Source: Vibrio neptunius (GTDB lineage Bacteria > Pseudomonadota > Gammaproteobacteria > Enterobacterales > Vibrionaceae). From it: a DNA stretch of 64,000 nt. Of the stretch, positions 8,461 through 17,243 are shown piece by piece. The notes below the pieces were generated by a model. The model did no database searches and was not told the DNA's origin. It worked only from the letters and a program-made list of their open reading frames with translations. Positions within the stretch are counted from its first letter, which is position 1; each line of letters starts with the position of its first letter. The position numbers and the translations under genes are program-made. Where the stretch lies: positions 62,001 to 126,000 of the forward strand of contig NZ_JXXU01000022.1 in the NCBI RefSeq assembly GCF_000967495.1, read 5' to 3'.

Positions 8461-8555
8461 GTTAACGTGGCTGGTAGTGTAGGGATCAGTAGCACTGCAA
8501 TAAAACCTAGAAAGTAGAAAATATTGTAAGGTTCTTTGAAATCTTTGTCTGCCAT
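8424..8555 (-). CDS. Predicted 43-residue membrane peptide
   Basis: An ATG at 8555-8553 opens 43 codons ending in TAA at 8426-8424. The peptide starts MADKDFKEPYNIFYFLGFI and continues with a hydrophobic span (IAVLLIPTLPATLTW), so it should cross the membrane once. It overlaps the region encoding the start of the YbaN-like gene in another frame, and the two would be co-transcribed. I do not recognise the family. Composition and the compact overlap argue that it is real. Confidence 0.55.
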   Translation of the reverse strand: MADKDFKEPYNIFYFLGFIAVLLIPTLPATLTWIRVMNGYAGF

Positions 8556-8719
8556 GGGATTACTTCTCTAATGTAGTGACGATTTTCCGACCACGGGTTA
8601 AACTTTCGTTAAAACATTGGGTCATTTTTGTTTTGGCGGACTATACCCTAATACCTTGCACATAAACACCGAATAAAAAAAAGGTTATTCCACTATTCAA
8701 CTCGATGCAAAAGGAGCGC

Positions 8720-9820
8720 TTACGCACTCCCTCCGCGGAAAATATCTAAGCTGAAACTACTTGAACCCAAGCAGCTTAAAGTTAACTGGCAAGCAGACTG
8801 TATTGGCAGATCAGTGGTAATGAAGTTCTTCGCACAACTATCCCCTAGCCTCACACCCGCAGGTATGTGCTGCGAAAAGTAGCCATTAGACCACTGAGCA
8901 TCTAATCCGGCAGGTAAAATAGATAGTGTTCCTTCAGACACATCAGCTAATCCAAACAGGGCACGTACTGGACTCGCACATTCGGAACACGTCACCCCTT
9001 TTTCAAGGAGGTCAGCAATGTCTTTCAGATCCGCGTTGAAACACTTCAGATTTCTTAAGTAATCATGGAACAACGCGCGTACCAGCAGAGTCGTCGCTGC
9101 ACCGTGCTGCCCTTCGCTCGCTGAGTCAACAAGATAAAACGCAAACTGGCCATTCATAAGCCAAGCATAATCAAACACTAGAGGCATAACATCTGTGGAC
9201 TGCAATAAGCGGTAACTGCACTTCCAATCCCCCTGAGACGTATCCTTATCAGGTAGCAAAGCATGAAGTAAATCTTTCGCAGCAATGGGATTGTCTTCGA
9301 GATATTCGAGGTGCCAATGTAACTCCTGTTCCTCTGGCATATCACCGCTGTCTACACGAAACCATTGGCTGGCAAAATCACGCTGATCACAAAGATGGTT
9401 ATCAGAATCGTCGAGTGTGTTCTCGATTGCACTCGCGAGATGCTCATGATTTGCAATTGGCTTCGGTAAAAAATCCTTAATACCGAACCGTAGCGCTTTT
9501 GCTACATCTGACATTTCATCGGTTGCAGACACAACGATCAACGGGAGCGATGGGTACTCTAAACTCACCTCTTCCACAAACTCTATACCATCCAACACTG
9601 GCATAGATAGATCGCACAAAATGATATCGGGCTCAGCATCTCTGAGCTTTTTAAGACCTTCTAAGCCATTTTCAGCTTCTACGATTTGATAACCTTGAGC
9701 TTCGAGAAACCCGCTGGTAATCTTACGAAATACAGGATCATCATCGACTAGCATAATCCGTTTTGGGCTGGCAGCCAGCTGAACTGAGGGCTTTGTCGCC
9801 ACTTCGTATGTTTTATGCAT
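8720..9820 (-). CDS. RssB-like response regulator with PP2C-like output domain
   Basis: The receiver domain (about residues 20-140) has the acidic pair in MLVDDD, phospho-acceptor Asp70 in IILCDLSMPVLDG and Lys in FLPKPI. The C-terminal part (about 180-366) contains FYLVDSASEGQHGAATTLLVRALF, resembling PP2C-type output domains but with metal-binding acidic residues hard to find. This is the layout of RssB, the adaptor that delivers RpoS to ClpXP. I chose ATG 9820, preceded by GAGGCGAAGG, over an upstream in-frame start at 9853 that has no ribosome site. An RssB role is an inference; another PP2C-type regulator is possible. Confidence 0.75.
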   Translation of the reverse strand: MHKTYEVATKPSVQLAASPKRIMLVDDDPVFRKITSGFLEAQGYQIVEAENGLEGLKKLRDAEPDIILCDLSMPVLDGIEFVEEVSLEYPSLPLIVVSATDEMSDVAKALRFGIKDFLPKPIANHEHLASAIENTLDDSDNHLCDQRDFASQWFRVDSGDMPEEQELHWHLEYLEDNPIAAKDLLHALLPDKDTSQGDWKCSYRLLQSTDVMPLVFDYAWLMNGQFAFYLVDSASEGQHGAATTLLVRALFHDYLRNLKCFNADLKDIADLLEKGVTCSECASPVRALFGLADVSEGTLSILPAGLDAQWSNGYFSQHIPAGVRLGDSCAKNFITTDLPIQSACQLTLSCLGSSSFSLDIFRGGSA

Positions 9821-9968
9821 AAACCTTCGCCTCACACAACTAAAAACGTACAACTGCTGTTATTATTGTTTTTATAACTCGTTTCAAACACTCATTTAAA
9901 AGTAGTCGCGAAAGTGTATTTATACAAATCTTCCACTTCGCGCACTTGTTACATACTATATGTATGCA

Positions 9969-10014
9969 ATGTCAAAGATCGTAAAACTTGTTGATGTGAC
10001 TCAACCTTTGACAT
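9969..10014. repeat. Inverted repeat in the divergent promoter region
   Basis: ATGTCAAAG (9969-9977) is exactly complementary to CTTTGACAT (10006-10014). A second pair, GTTGA (9990-9994) and TCAAC (10001-10005), abuts the right arm. The element lies between the RssB-like gene and the LysR gene and could be an operator, possibly autoregulatory. Confidence 0.5.
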
Positions 10015-10062
10015 CTGATATAGATATAAATTAACCAAATCCATAAAAATGTGTCGGACATA

Positions 10063-10938
10063 ATGAAATTAGACGATCTCAACCTGTTTAGGCTAGTTGT
10101 GGAAAATGGGAGCTATACCGCCACGTCTCGTAAGACGATGATTCCCGTTGCTACAATCACTCGACGCATACAAGCGTTGGAAGAGGCTCTAAACCTTAGA
10201 CTGCTCAATCGCCATGCTCGTAAGCTTTCTCTCACAGAAGCTGGCGAACGTTTTTACAACGAATGCTCTCCGCTACTCAACAGACTGACCCTAGCCGCTG
10301 AAGAGATCACTGACGAATGTCGTGGCGCTGCGGGTAAAATTCGTATTTCAGCACCATCTAACCTCACTAAGAGAATGATGATGCCGATGTTCAATGAGTT
10401 CATGACGCATTATCCGGACATTAATATTGAACTCACTACCAGTAACCATGCAGATCAGCTCGACCCAACAGAATGGGACGTCATATTCCGTGTCGGCCCG
10501 CAACGAGATTCAAGCCTCATTGCTCGTAAAATCAGTTCTGTTGAAGATATCTTGGTTGCCAGCCCAATTTATTTGAAAAATAACCCAGCCCCAAAACATG
10601 CCGAAGATTTACATACCCACCCGCTGTTAAAAGGTGCTCCTCTCCTCAAATGGCAACTGACTAACGCCAGTGGAGAAACCGTTGTAAATAATGATAAAGG
10701 ACGTTTTCAAGCAAACACCTTAGACGTGGTGCGTAGTGCCTGCTCAGATGGCTTGGGTATAACGCTTATGCCTGATGCGATGCTTAAGGAGTACCTCCAA
10801 GATGGCAGTTTAGTGCGGGTTCTTGAAGAGTGGAGCGCAAACCCACGAGATATCTACATGTTGTATAACCACAAAGACCACCTACCAGAAAAAGTACGCT
10901 TGTTTATCGACTTTGTGATCGCTTACAACATCCATTGA
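10063..10938 (+). CDS. LysR-family transcriptional regulator
   Basis: The N-terminal helix-turn-helix (DDLNLFRLVVENGSYTATSR...VPVATITRRIQALE) and C-terminal substrate-binding domain are typical of LysR regulators; the product has 291 residues from this start. I prefer ATG 10063 because family members begin MKLDDLNLF. A GTG at 10051 adds four residues, and neither start has a strong ribosome site. LysR proteins usually control a neighbour and bind near their own promoter; candidates are the RssB-like gene or the YdjA-like nitroreductase. The effector is unknown. Confidence 0.9.
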   Translation: MKLDDLNLFRLVVENGSYTATSRKTMIPVATITRRIQALEEALNLRLLNRHARKLSLTEAGERFYNECSPLLNRLTLAAEEITDECRGAAGKIRISAPSNLTKRMMMPMFNEFMTHYPDINIELTTSNHADQLDPTEWDVIFRVGPQRDSSLIARKISSVEDILVASPIYLKNNPAPKHAEDLHTHPLLKGAPLLKWQLTNASGETVVNNDKGRFQANTLDVVRSACSDGLGITLMPDAMLKEYLQDGSLVRVLEEWSANPRDIYMLYNHKDHLPEKVRLFIDFVIAYNIH

Positions 10939-10942
10939 TAAA

Positions 10943-10975
10943 CAAAAAGAGCTTGGGGGAACCCAAGCTCTTTTG
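10943..10975. terminator. Bidirectional terminator between lysR and nitroreductase genes
   Basis: Arms CAAAAAGAGCTTGGG and CCCAAGCTCTTTTG surround a short loop, with A/T tails on both sides. It serves the two convergent genes. Confidence 0.85.
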
Positions 10976-11524
10976 TTACAAGTACTCGACAAACTTACTT
11001 AGGTCCCGTTCTGGTACTTTCATTGGGTTACATGATGGTGTTCCCAAGTAGAGAAAGCCAACAATTTCATCTTCCCCTGTTAGACCAAACGCATCGTGAA
11101 CTGCTGGGTGAAACATCCACTTTCCTGAGCGCCAAAAGCCTTGAAAACCTTGAGCCACCGCGGCCATTTGCATAGCCTGCACCGCACAACCCGCAGATAG
11201 ATATTGCTCCAGTGGCGGTACTTTTTCATGCTGAGTAACTTTAGCAATCACTGTGATAACCATAGGTGCTCGGAATGGCGCATTTTTCAGTTTATCTAAA
11301 ACCGCGTCTTCGCTGTTCTCGACTTTGGCCGCTGACACCAGAATGTGTGACAGCTTGTTAAGACCTTCACCTTGGGAAATAACAAAGCGCCAAGGTGTTA
11401 AGCCTGCGTGATCTGGGGCTCTCAATCCAGCACGGATTATATTCTCAAGCACCTGTCCTTCTGGCGCAGGCTCAGACAATTTTGCTATCGAACGACGGTT
11501 GAGCAACAAATCTAAAGCATCCAT
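10976..11524 (-). CDS. ydjA: YdjA-like NAD(P)H nitroreductase
   Basis: This 182-residue flavoprotein aligns by eye along its length with E. coli YdjA: MDALDLLLNRRS, IIRAGLRAPDHAGLTPWRF, KNAPFRAPMVITV, GFQGFWRSG and the C-terminal EIVGFLYLGTP. The family reduces nitro compounds or related substrates using FMN; the natural substrate is unclear. It is a single gene between two terminators. Confidence 0.88.
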   Translation of the reverse strand: MDALDLLLNRRSIAKLSEPAPEGQVLENIIRAGLRAPDHAGLTPWRFVISQGEGLNKLSHILVSAAKVENSEDAVLDKLKNAPFRAPMVITVIAKVTQHEKVPPLEQYLSAGCAVQAMQMAAVAQGFQGFWRSGKWMFHPAVHDAFGLTGEDEIVGFLYLGTPSCNPMKVPERDLSKFVEYL

Positions 11525-11581
11525 TTGAAATCCTTACTGAGTTTTTATCTTTGCTTTGGCTTGATCATAACCTCAGGTAAC

Positions 11582-11610
11582 AAAAAAGGCGAACCTTACG
11601 GTTCGCCTTA
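11582..11610 (-). terminator. Terminator of the fadIJ operon
   Basis: The minus strand reads AAGGCGAACC, loop GTAA, GGTTCGCCTT and a run of T. It lies 18 bases beyond the fadJ stop codon. Confidence 0.9.
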
Positions 11611-11627
11611 CCATCTTCGATCTCGCG

Positions 11628-13751
11628 TTACTCGTAAAACGATTTCTCTAACCCTGCTCGGGTCAACAAACCATCACAAGGAGCGAAACGATCCCCGTAT
11701 TTCTGCGCGTGCTCGTTCATCATTTCTACCAGTTTCTTCACACCAATCTGGTCCATATAGCGGAATGGACCACCAAGGGAAGGAGGGAAGCCAATACCAA
11801 AAATAGCACCAATGTCACCATCTCGAGGGCTACGAATAATGCCTTCGTCAAGACAGCGAACCGCTTCATTCAACATAGGTAGCACACAGCGCATCGCGAT
11901 GTCTTTCTCTGCCATCTTAGACTCTGGTGACAAGCTAAGTAGCTTATACACTGACTTGTCGACTTCCTTCTTCTTACCTTTATAGGTATAGAAACCTTTA
12001 CCTGTCTTACGTCCTTTACGATTATCATTCAGCAAGATATCGAACACGTCAGGACCTTGGAAACGTTCGCCTAATTCTTCAACCAGAATCGGCATAATCT
12101 TAGCACCGATATCGACACCAACTTCGTCAAGCAAGGTTATCGGGCCTACTGGGAAGCCATAGTTCAGCAAAGCTTTATCCAATTGCTCTATCGGCTCACC
12201 AGACATCAAAACTTGTGCCGCTTCATTCATGTACGGAGCAAGAATACGGTTCACGTAGAAACCCGCACAATCTTTAACAACAATCGGCGTTTTACCTTGC
12301 TTACGTGCAAACTCAACGACAGTCGAGATTGTTTCATCAGACGTTGTTTGATGAGGAATAACCTCAACCAACGGCATTTTTTCTACTGGGCTAAAGTAAT
12401 GCAAGCCAACGATGTTTTCAGGTCGCTGAGCTTTTTCCGCTATCTGATGAATAGGCAGCGAAGAGGTATTAGTAGCAAAAATAGTGCTATCTTTCGCATT
12501 CTCTTCCACATCAGCGACCATTTGCTGCTTGAGGCTCAGATCTTCAAATACCGCTTCAACAATAACATCCGCATGATTGAAGCTGGTGAAATCGGTTCCA
12601 CCTGACATCTGTAACATTTGGGACTGCAGCTGTGCTTTAGAAATAATGCGACGCTTGCGCTGCTTATCAAACAACTTGTAGTTGTACTTCAACGCGTTAA
12701 GAACACCATCGTTAGAGACATCTTTGATACGCACTGGAATTTTCGCTTTCGAGACGCTGACGTGGCTGATTCCAGCACCCATCAGGCCACCACCTAGAAC
12801 CGCCGCACGTTCAATCGTTTTAGGCTCAGCATCGCTGCCATTCTCTTTCTTCATCTCGGTTGTCGCGAAGAAAATAGAGCGAAGTGCTTTCGACTCAGAG
12901 GTCATTACTAGCTCACCAAAGCGCTGTGCTTCTTTTTGCTGGCCTTTTTCAAACCCTTTCTCTAGACCGTAGCGAATCACTTCTAGGATTGCCTCTGCCG
13001 CTGGGTAATTGCCGCGAGTCTTTTCGAGGGTCTTCTTTGATGCTTGCTCAAAGATCACTTTACGACCAAGACCGGTATTAGCGATTAGCTTCTCTTTCGT
13101 TGAAACCTTGCGCTTAGCTCGCGATTTTCCAGCATGCTTTTCGACAAAGCTCTTCGCTACCTCAAGTAAAATCGTCTCAGGTACCACAGCATCCACAACA
13201 CCAAGCTTCTTGGCTTTTTTAGCACGTAGCTGCTTACCTGTCAGGATCATATCCAAAGATGGCAATAGCCCAACAAGACGTGGTAGTCGCTGCGTACCAC
13301 CAGAGCCTGGGAGCAGTCCAAGCTGTACTTCCGGTAACCCTAGTCGAGTTTTATCTGAGTTCGTACAAACACGGTAATCACATGCAAGGGCAAGTTCTAA
13401 ACCGCCACCCAAGCAAGGGCCGTGAATGGCAGCAATAACAGGATAAGGTAAGTCAGATAGTTGCTGAAACATCTGTTGACCTTGTTCGGCTAAAGCTTGC
13501 GCTTGTGAAGTACTGTTACATGCGTCCAGCATCCTGACATCAGCGCCTGCGATGAAATTGTCCGGTTTCAGAGAGTGGATAATCAAACCTTTTACTGAGG
13601 ATTTTTTCTCCTTCAGTTGGTTAAAGATGTCTTCCATTTCCTGAGCAAACGCTGCTTGTAAGGTGTTCATTTTCTCACCCGGAACATCAATAGACAGCCA
13701 GGCGATATCTTGTTCGTCTATTTTTAACTCAAACGCTTTTTGCTCGCTCAT
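11628..13751 (-). CDS. fadJ: Fatty acid oxidation complex subunit alpha FadJ
   Basis: FadJ (707 residues) carries enoyl-CoA hydratase and 3-hydroxyacyl-CoA dehydrogenase activities and pairs with FadI in the second, often anaerobic, beta-oxidation complex. The hydratase domain (about 1-190) has IAGADVRML and [14 protein letters not shown]. The dehydrogenase domain (from about 310) has the NAD loop [23 protein letters not shown] and [17 protein letters not shown]. Its ATG overlaps the fadI stop by one base (TAATG), implying translational coupling. Length and pairing favour FadJ over FadB. Confidence 0.95.
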   Translation of the reverse strand: MSEQKAFELKIDEQDIAWLSIDVPGEKMNTLQAAFAQEMEDIFNQLKEKKSSVKGLIIHSLKPDNFIAGADVRMLDACNSTSQAQALAEQGQQMFQQLSDLPYPVIAAIHGPCLGGGLELALACDYRVCTNSDKTRLGLPEVQLGLLPGSGGTQRLPRLVGLLPSLDMILTGKQLRAKKAKKLGVVDAVVPETILLEVAKSFVEKHAGKSRAKRKVSTKEKLIANTGLGRKVIFEQASKKTLEKTRGNYPAAEAILEVIRYGLEKGFEKGQQKEAQRFGELVMTSESKALRSIFFATTEMKKENGSDAEPKTIERAAVLGGGLMGAGISHVSVSKAKIPVRIKDVSNDGVLNALKYNYKLFDKQRKRRIISKAQLQSQMLQMSGGTDFTSFNHADVIVEAVFEDLSLKQQMVADVEENAKDSTIFATNTSSLPIHQIAEKAQRPENIVGLHYFSPVEKMPLVEVIPHQTTSDETISTVVEFARKQGKTPIVVKDCAGFYVNRILAPYMNEAAQVLMSGEPIEQLDKALLNYGFPVGPITLLDEVGVDIGAKIMPILVEELGERFQGPDVFDILLNDNRKGRKTGKGFYTYKGKKKEVDKSVYKLLSLSPESKMAEKDIAMRCVLPMLNEAVRCLDEGIIRSPRDGDIGAIFGIGFPPSLGGPFRYMDQIGVKKLVEMMNEHAQKYGDRFAPCDGLLTRAGLEKSFYE

Positions 13752-15058
13752 TACTCAACCTCCAAAACCATCGCTGCACCCAAACCACCTGCGGCACATG
13801 CTGTATTCAACGCTAGTCCACCACCTCGACGTTTTAGCTCTCGTAACGTCTGAGTAATCATTCGTGCTCCTGTCGCTGCAAATGGGTGACCATAGGCAAT
13901 CGAACCACCCAGCACATTAAACTTATCCATGTCGATTTCACCGATCGCTTTGGATCGGCCCAGTTGCTCTTGAGCAAACTTATCAGAAGCAAACATCTTC
14001 ACATTCGATAAGGTTTGAGCTGCGAATGCCTCATGCATATCAATCAAAGTAAGGTCGGACAGTTCAATACCCGCTCTGGACAGAGCCATCGGTGTTGAGT
14101 AAGAGGGACCCATTAACATATCCGTTTCAACACCAATCGCAGAGAATGCGTAAGATCGGATGTAACCCATGATATCGAGGCCCAACTCTTTTGCTTTGCC
14201 TTCACGCATCAGCATAATTGCCGCCGCTCCATCGGTGAGTGGCGTACTGTTTGCAGCGGTGACACTACCATACTGACGGTCAAAGGCCGGACGTAACTTT
14301 GCGTAACCTTCGAGTGTAGAGTCATAGCGAATGTTATTATCTTTTGCGAGCCACTTTTTATACGGTTCAGGGAATGCCGTCATGACCTCCCCTTCAATTT
14401 TCCCTTCATTCCACGCCTGAGCAGCAAGAGTATGAGAACGATGCGCCAACGCATCTTGCTCAAGACGAGTAATCGCATGTGATTTAGCCATCTGTTCAGC
14501 AGTTTGGCCCATCGACAAACCTGTTGAGTATTCTGCCACGGCTGGAGGCACTGGCATCAAATCTTTAAAGGACAAACTTTTAAGAATCTTGAGCTTTTGG
14601 CCTAGAGTTTTCGTTTTGCTCAGGGCGAGTAGATTCGCCGCTAGTTTTTTAGACACGCCAATGGGTAATACTGAAGAAGAGTCTGCGCCGCCCGCAATCC
14701 CCACATCAATCGAGCCAGACATAATGCTTTCAGCCACATTGACCGCCGACTGAAAACTCGTCGCGCAAGCTCGGGTCACGCTGTAAGCATCAGTGTGAAT
14801 ATTCATTCCTGTACCAAGAACGATTTCACGAGCAATGTTCGGAGCTTCCGGCATTTGCACGACTTGACCAAAAACGACTTGATCGACAAGCTTTGGGTCG
14901 ATCTCAGTTCGCGCCATCATCTCGCTTACGACCATTTTACCCAAATCAACTGCTGGCACTTGACTGAATTCAGTACTTTGACGTGCAAATGGTGTACGCA
15001 AACCAGCGACAACCGCGACGCGCTCTCCGGAACGCGTTTTCACTTCCTGTTTGCCCAT
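13751..15058 (-). CDS. fadI: 3-ketoacyl-CoA thiolase FadI
   Basis: FadI (435 residues from this start) performs the thiolytic step of beta-oxidation. The active-site cysteine is in [13 protein letters not shown], with [16 protein letters not shown] and [13 protein letters not shown] near the C-terminus. I chose ATG 15058, preceded by AAAGGAGAAAC, because homologues start MG...RIAVV; an in-frame ATG 39 bases upstream would overlap the FadR-like operator. It is the first gene of fadIJ, with a sigma-70-like promoter and FadR-like box directly upstream. Confidence 0.96.
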   Translation of the reverse strand: MGKQEVKTRSGERVAVVAGLRTPFARQSTEFSQVPAVDLGKMVVSEMMARTEIDPKLVDQVVFGQVVQMPEAPNIAREIVLGTGMNIHTDAYSVTRACATSFQSAVNVAESIMSGSIDVGIAGGADSSSVLPIGVSKKLAANLLALSKTKTLGQKLKILKSLSFKDLMPVPPAVAEYSTGLSMGQTAEQMAKSHAITRLEQDALAHRSHTLAAQAWNEGKIEGEVMTAFPEPYKKWLAKDNNIRYDSTLEGYAKLRPAFDRQYGSVTAANSTPLTDGAAAIMLMREGKAKELGLDIMGYIRSYAFSAIGVETDMLMGPSYSTPMALSRAGIELSDLTLIDMHEAFAAQTLSNVKMFASDKFAQEQLGRSKAIGEIDMDKFNVLGGSIAYGHPFAATGARMITQTLRELKRRGGGLALNTACAAGGLGAAMVLEVE

Positions 15059-15077
15059 TGTTTCTCCTTTAAAGAAT

Positions 15078-15093
15078 AGAGGTCTGACCAGAA
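15078..15093 (-). promoter_or_regulatory. FadR-type operator at the fadI promoter
   Basis: The minus strand contains TCTGGTCAGACCTC, matching the FadR core TGGTCNGACC. It lies just downstream of the predicted -10 box, at the expected transcription start, where FadR would block initiation until long-chain acyl-CoA releases it. Confidence 0.8.
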
Positions 15094-15095
15094 AC

Positions 15096-15123
15096 ATTGT
15101 AATCAGAATGTTAATACAATCAA
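15096..15123 (-). promoter_or_regulatory. Candidate sigma-70 promoter of fadIJ
   Basis: Minus-strand TTGATT (15123-15118), a 16-base spacer and TACAAT (15101-15096) lie about 40-65 bases before the fadI ATG, immediately upstream of the FadR-like site. Confidence 0.65.
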
Positions 15124-15301
15124 ACGGTCGTTTAAATAAACGTGATTTAGGATGGAAAAGCAGTTTACTTGTTTGGAATGAACCAAAGCTGAATGGCAGT
15201 GGGATTTATAGATTAGATAGCTTGCAGAAAAAGCCTTGGTTTAGGCAAGCTGTTTGCAAAAAATCTATCATCTATAGTTACAGTGGCGGAGAATGTTGAG
15301 C

Positions 15302-15329
15302 AAAAAAAAACCACACAGAACTGTGTGGT
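15302..15329 (-). terminator. Intrinsic terminator of the candidate sRNA
   Basis: ACCACACAG and CTGTGTGGT form the stem; on the minus strand it is followed by nine consecutive T. There is no T-run on the plus-strand side. Confidence 0.85.
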
Positions 15330-15461
15330 CGGAATATATAAAACAATTAACTTACGCCAATTGAAAATAATCAGTTTCCTGATTAGGAGAAAGTAAAGTC
15401 AGCCTTCAAAAGGAAGTGTCATCTTGCTCAACATGTTGGTCATAAGACCAACTAGATGACA
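15302..15461 (-). ncRNA. Candidate free-standing small RNA between fadI and the ECF sigma gene
   Basis: The minus strand ends in a strong intrinsic terminator (arms at 15329-15321 and 15318-15310, then nine T). About 100 bases before that lies a compound hairpin: TGTCATCT (15461-15454... reading minus) pairs with AGATGACA (15424-15417) around an inner stem GTTGGTC/GACCAAC. A TATAGT box at 15473-15468 is placed correctly for a start near 15461, although no good -35 is seen. Between hairpin and terminator is an unpaired TTTCTCCT, complementary to strong Shine-Dalgarno sequences. The nearest coding genes point away or start beyond the terminator, so a 160-base independent RNA is the simplest reading. 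Confidence 0.6.
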
Positions 15462-15514
15462 AGGAATACTATAACCGTTGAAACTGAGTGGATTTTGAAA
15501 TAGATCAAGTTTAT

Positions 15515-15528
15515 GTGGATTTATCCAC
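15515..15528. repeat. 14-bp perfect palindrome upstream of the ECF sigma gene
   Basis: GTGGATTTATCCAC lies between the candidate sRNA promoter and the ECF sigma gene. It may be an operator for either divergent unit. It only loosely resembles a CRP site (TGTGG/CCACT rather than TGTGA/TCACA). Confidence 0.4.
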
Positions 15529-15693
15529 TTAATTATATTTTATAAAATAATCCGATTAACTTTAATTCTATCAGTCGCTATGAGAACATTCGCTTGCACA
15601 TAAAGTTGGACATGCCCATTTCATTCAGGTCTCACGAACAACCTTTACTTACAGGCGTTCAACAAAAACCACAGAGCAAATTTGGAGGCTCAT

Positions 15694-16257
15694 GTGTCAA
15701 TCATCAGTTTTTTTGGGAAGAAAAAGTCCAGCCGCCCGGTCAACTCGGATATGGACAGACAAAGAAAGTATGAAGCGCTTGTCAGAGCGTATCACAGAGA
15801 CTTGTACCGTTACGCTTACTGGTTATGTAAAGACCAGTCGGTGGCAGAGGACTTAGTACAAGAAACTTGCCTACGGGCATGGAAATCTCTGGATAGTTTA
15901 CAGGACGAAAAAGCAGCTAAATCTTGGCTCATTACCATATTGAGACGAGAAAACGCTCGCCGTTTTGAGAGAAAACAGTTTGACCTGGTCGATATTGATG
16001 ATCACGGCAACGATGCAAAGGTCAGCGATGACCCACACCATCAATCCGAATGGATTCAGGCGCAGATCATGAAGCTGGAAGATGAGTATCGCGAACCACT
16101 TTTCTTGCAAGTCGTCGGCGGATTTAGCGGCGAAGAAATTGGTGAAATACTCGGTCTGAATAAGAACACTGTGATGACACGTCTCTTCAGAGCAAGAAAC
16201 CAACTGAAAGATATGTTAGACACAGAAAACCGTCACAGAGGGCAGCAAAATGGATGA
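15694..16257 (+). CDS. ECF-subfamily RNA polymerase sigma factor
   Basis: This 187-residue protein has sigma region 2 (DLYRYAYWLCKDQSVAEDLVQET...RAWKSL) and region 4 (YREPLFLQVVGGFSGEEIGEILGLNKNTVMTRLFRARNQL), with no region 1 or 3, so it belongs to the ECF group. I chose GTG 15694, which follows GGAGG by five bases; a TTG at 15682 would put the start inside that ribosome site. The anti-sigma gene overlaps its end by 8 bases. A GAACAA/GTTCAA pair 15 bases apart at about 15639-15664 may be an autoregulated promoter. The target regulon is unknown; adjacency to fadL suggests an envelope or lipid role. Confidence 0.9.
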   Translation: MSIISFFGKKKSSRPVNSDMDRQRKYEALVRAYHRDLYRYAYWLCKDQSVAEDLVQETCLRAWKSLDSLQDEKAAKSWLITILRRENARRFERKQFDLVDIDDHGNDAKVSDDPHHQSEWIQAQIMKLEDEYREPLFLQVVGGFSGEEIGEILGLNKNTVMTRLFRARNQLKDMLDTENRHRGQQNG

Positions 16258-16978
16258 GTTAGAGTTTCGTCGTCGCATCATGTCCGATCCTAAAGACCGC
16301 GACAGCGATATGTTAGAAGCCATTAAGTCAAATGATGCCAATGGCAAGTTCGCCGATGATATAATGGATCTTGATGCTCAGATTGCCAAAGCAATGAATG
16401 TAGATGTCCCTGAAGAACTGGCGGACAGAATATTGTTCCATCAGACATCAAGCACAGAATCAAACGTAGTTAGACCAAACTTTGCTAAACGAGCAATGGC
16501 CATGGCGGCATCGATTGCGTTTGTTTTTGGCTTGCTCGTCGGACAGGTAAATTGGGGTAACCTCGTTGTATCTCCAGCACAAGCAAGTCTGGCTGATACT
16601 GCCATCAAGCACGTCATTGCTGAAAAGCCATTCGTTCAAAATTTGGATGAAAATGTCGCATCATCGCAAATCAACGCCAAGATGATGCCATTTGATCACC
16701 AGCTTGGTGAAAACTTCCCATATCATGTCTACTACCTCAATCATTGTGGGTTTGGTCAATCGAATGCACTTCACATGGTCTTCCGTGGTGAAAAAGGTAA
16801 AGTTACCTTGTTCTTAACAGGCATTACTTCAGACAAGACTGTCGACTTCGAGAAAGAAGGTATGGCGGGTGTTGTAGAACCTGTCGGTCAGACCAGTTTA
16901 ATCTTGGTCGGAGAAGAAGGTGAAGATGTGGCCAAAATCGCCGAAAACTTGATGAGTATCATTAAGCCTATGAGTTAA
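16250..16978 (+). CDS. DUF3379 family membrane protein, probable anti-sigma factor
   Basis: The 242-residue product has an N-terminal cytoplasmic part (about 1-80, charged and helical), one membrane span at about 82-103 (MAMAASIAFVFGLLVGQV) and a C-terminal periplasmic domain of about 140 residues. Position and topology match a single-span anti-sigma factor that would hold the ECF sigma factor at the membrane. Its start lies inside the end of the sigma gene, implying coupling. The DUF3379 call is from memory. It lacks an obvious zinc-binding anti-sigma HxxxCxxC motif. Confidence 0.8.
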   Translation: MDELEFRRRIMSDPKDRDSDMLEAIKSNDANGKFADDIMDLDAQIAKAMNVDVPEELADRILFHQTSSTESNVVRPNFAKRAMAMAASIAFVFGLLVGQVNWGNLVVSPAQASLADTAIKHVIAEKPFVQNLDENVASSQINAKMMPFDHQLGENFPYHVYYLNHCGFGQSNALHMVFRGEKGKVTLFLTGITSDKTVDFEKEGMAGVVEPVGQTSLILVGEEGEDVAKIAENLMSIIKPMS

Positions 16979-17007
16979 CCAAATTTTAACATTTTGTGAC
17001 CCACCTC

Positions 17008-17041
17008 ATGGCTTGAGCGAATCGTTCAAGCCATTTTTTTA
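17008..17041 (+). terminator. Terminator of the sigma/anti-sigma operon
   Basis: ATGGCTTGA (17008-17016) pairs with TCAAGCCAT (17025-17033), followed by eight T. It separates this operon from fadL. Confidence 0.88.
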
Positions 17042-17134
17042 GCATAAAATTAGAGCTCAAGCTCTAAAAAGAAGTTTTTTCCAGCATTTTCCTGCCAAAT
17101 ACACATCATTTCCATAATTTTATCATCCAATTAG

Positions 17135-17151
17135 CTAATGGTCGGATTTCT
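17135..17151 (+). promoter_or_regulatory. Possible FadR half-matched site upstream of the first fadL
   Basis: TGGTCGGA at 17139-17146 matches the left two-thirds of the FadR core TGGTCNGACC, about 100 bases before the fadL ATG. The right half is degenerate, so this is weak by itself but fits E. coli, where fadL is FadR-repressed. Confidence 0.35.
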
Positions 17152-17243
17152 ATCTTTTATACTTGAGTCTAGTATCAGCCACCACTGAGCTTTTGCTCGA
17201 GTATAACGTCCGGTAGAGACGAACAAAAAAGGAAAAAGCAAAA

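Noticed and set aside
12183..13377. Several plus-strand open frames opposite fadJ
   Set aside because: They are antisense to a complete, highly conserved fadJ and show no protein-family features.
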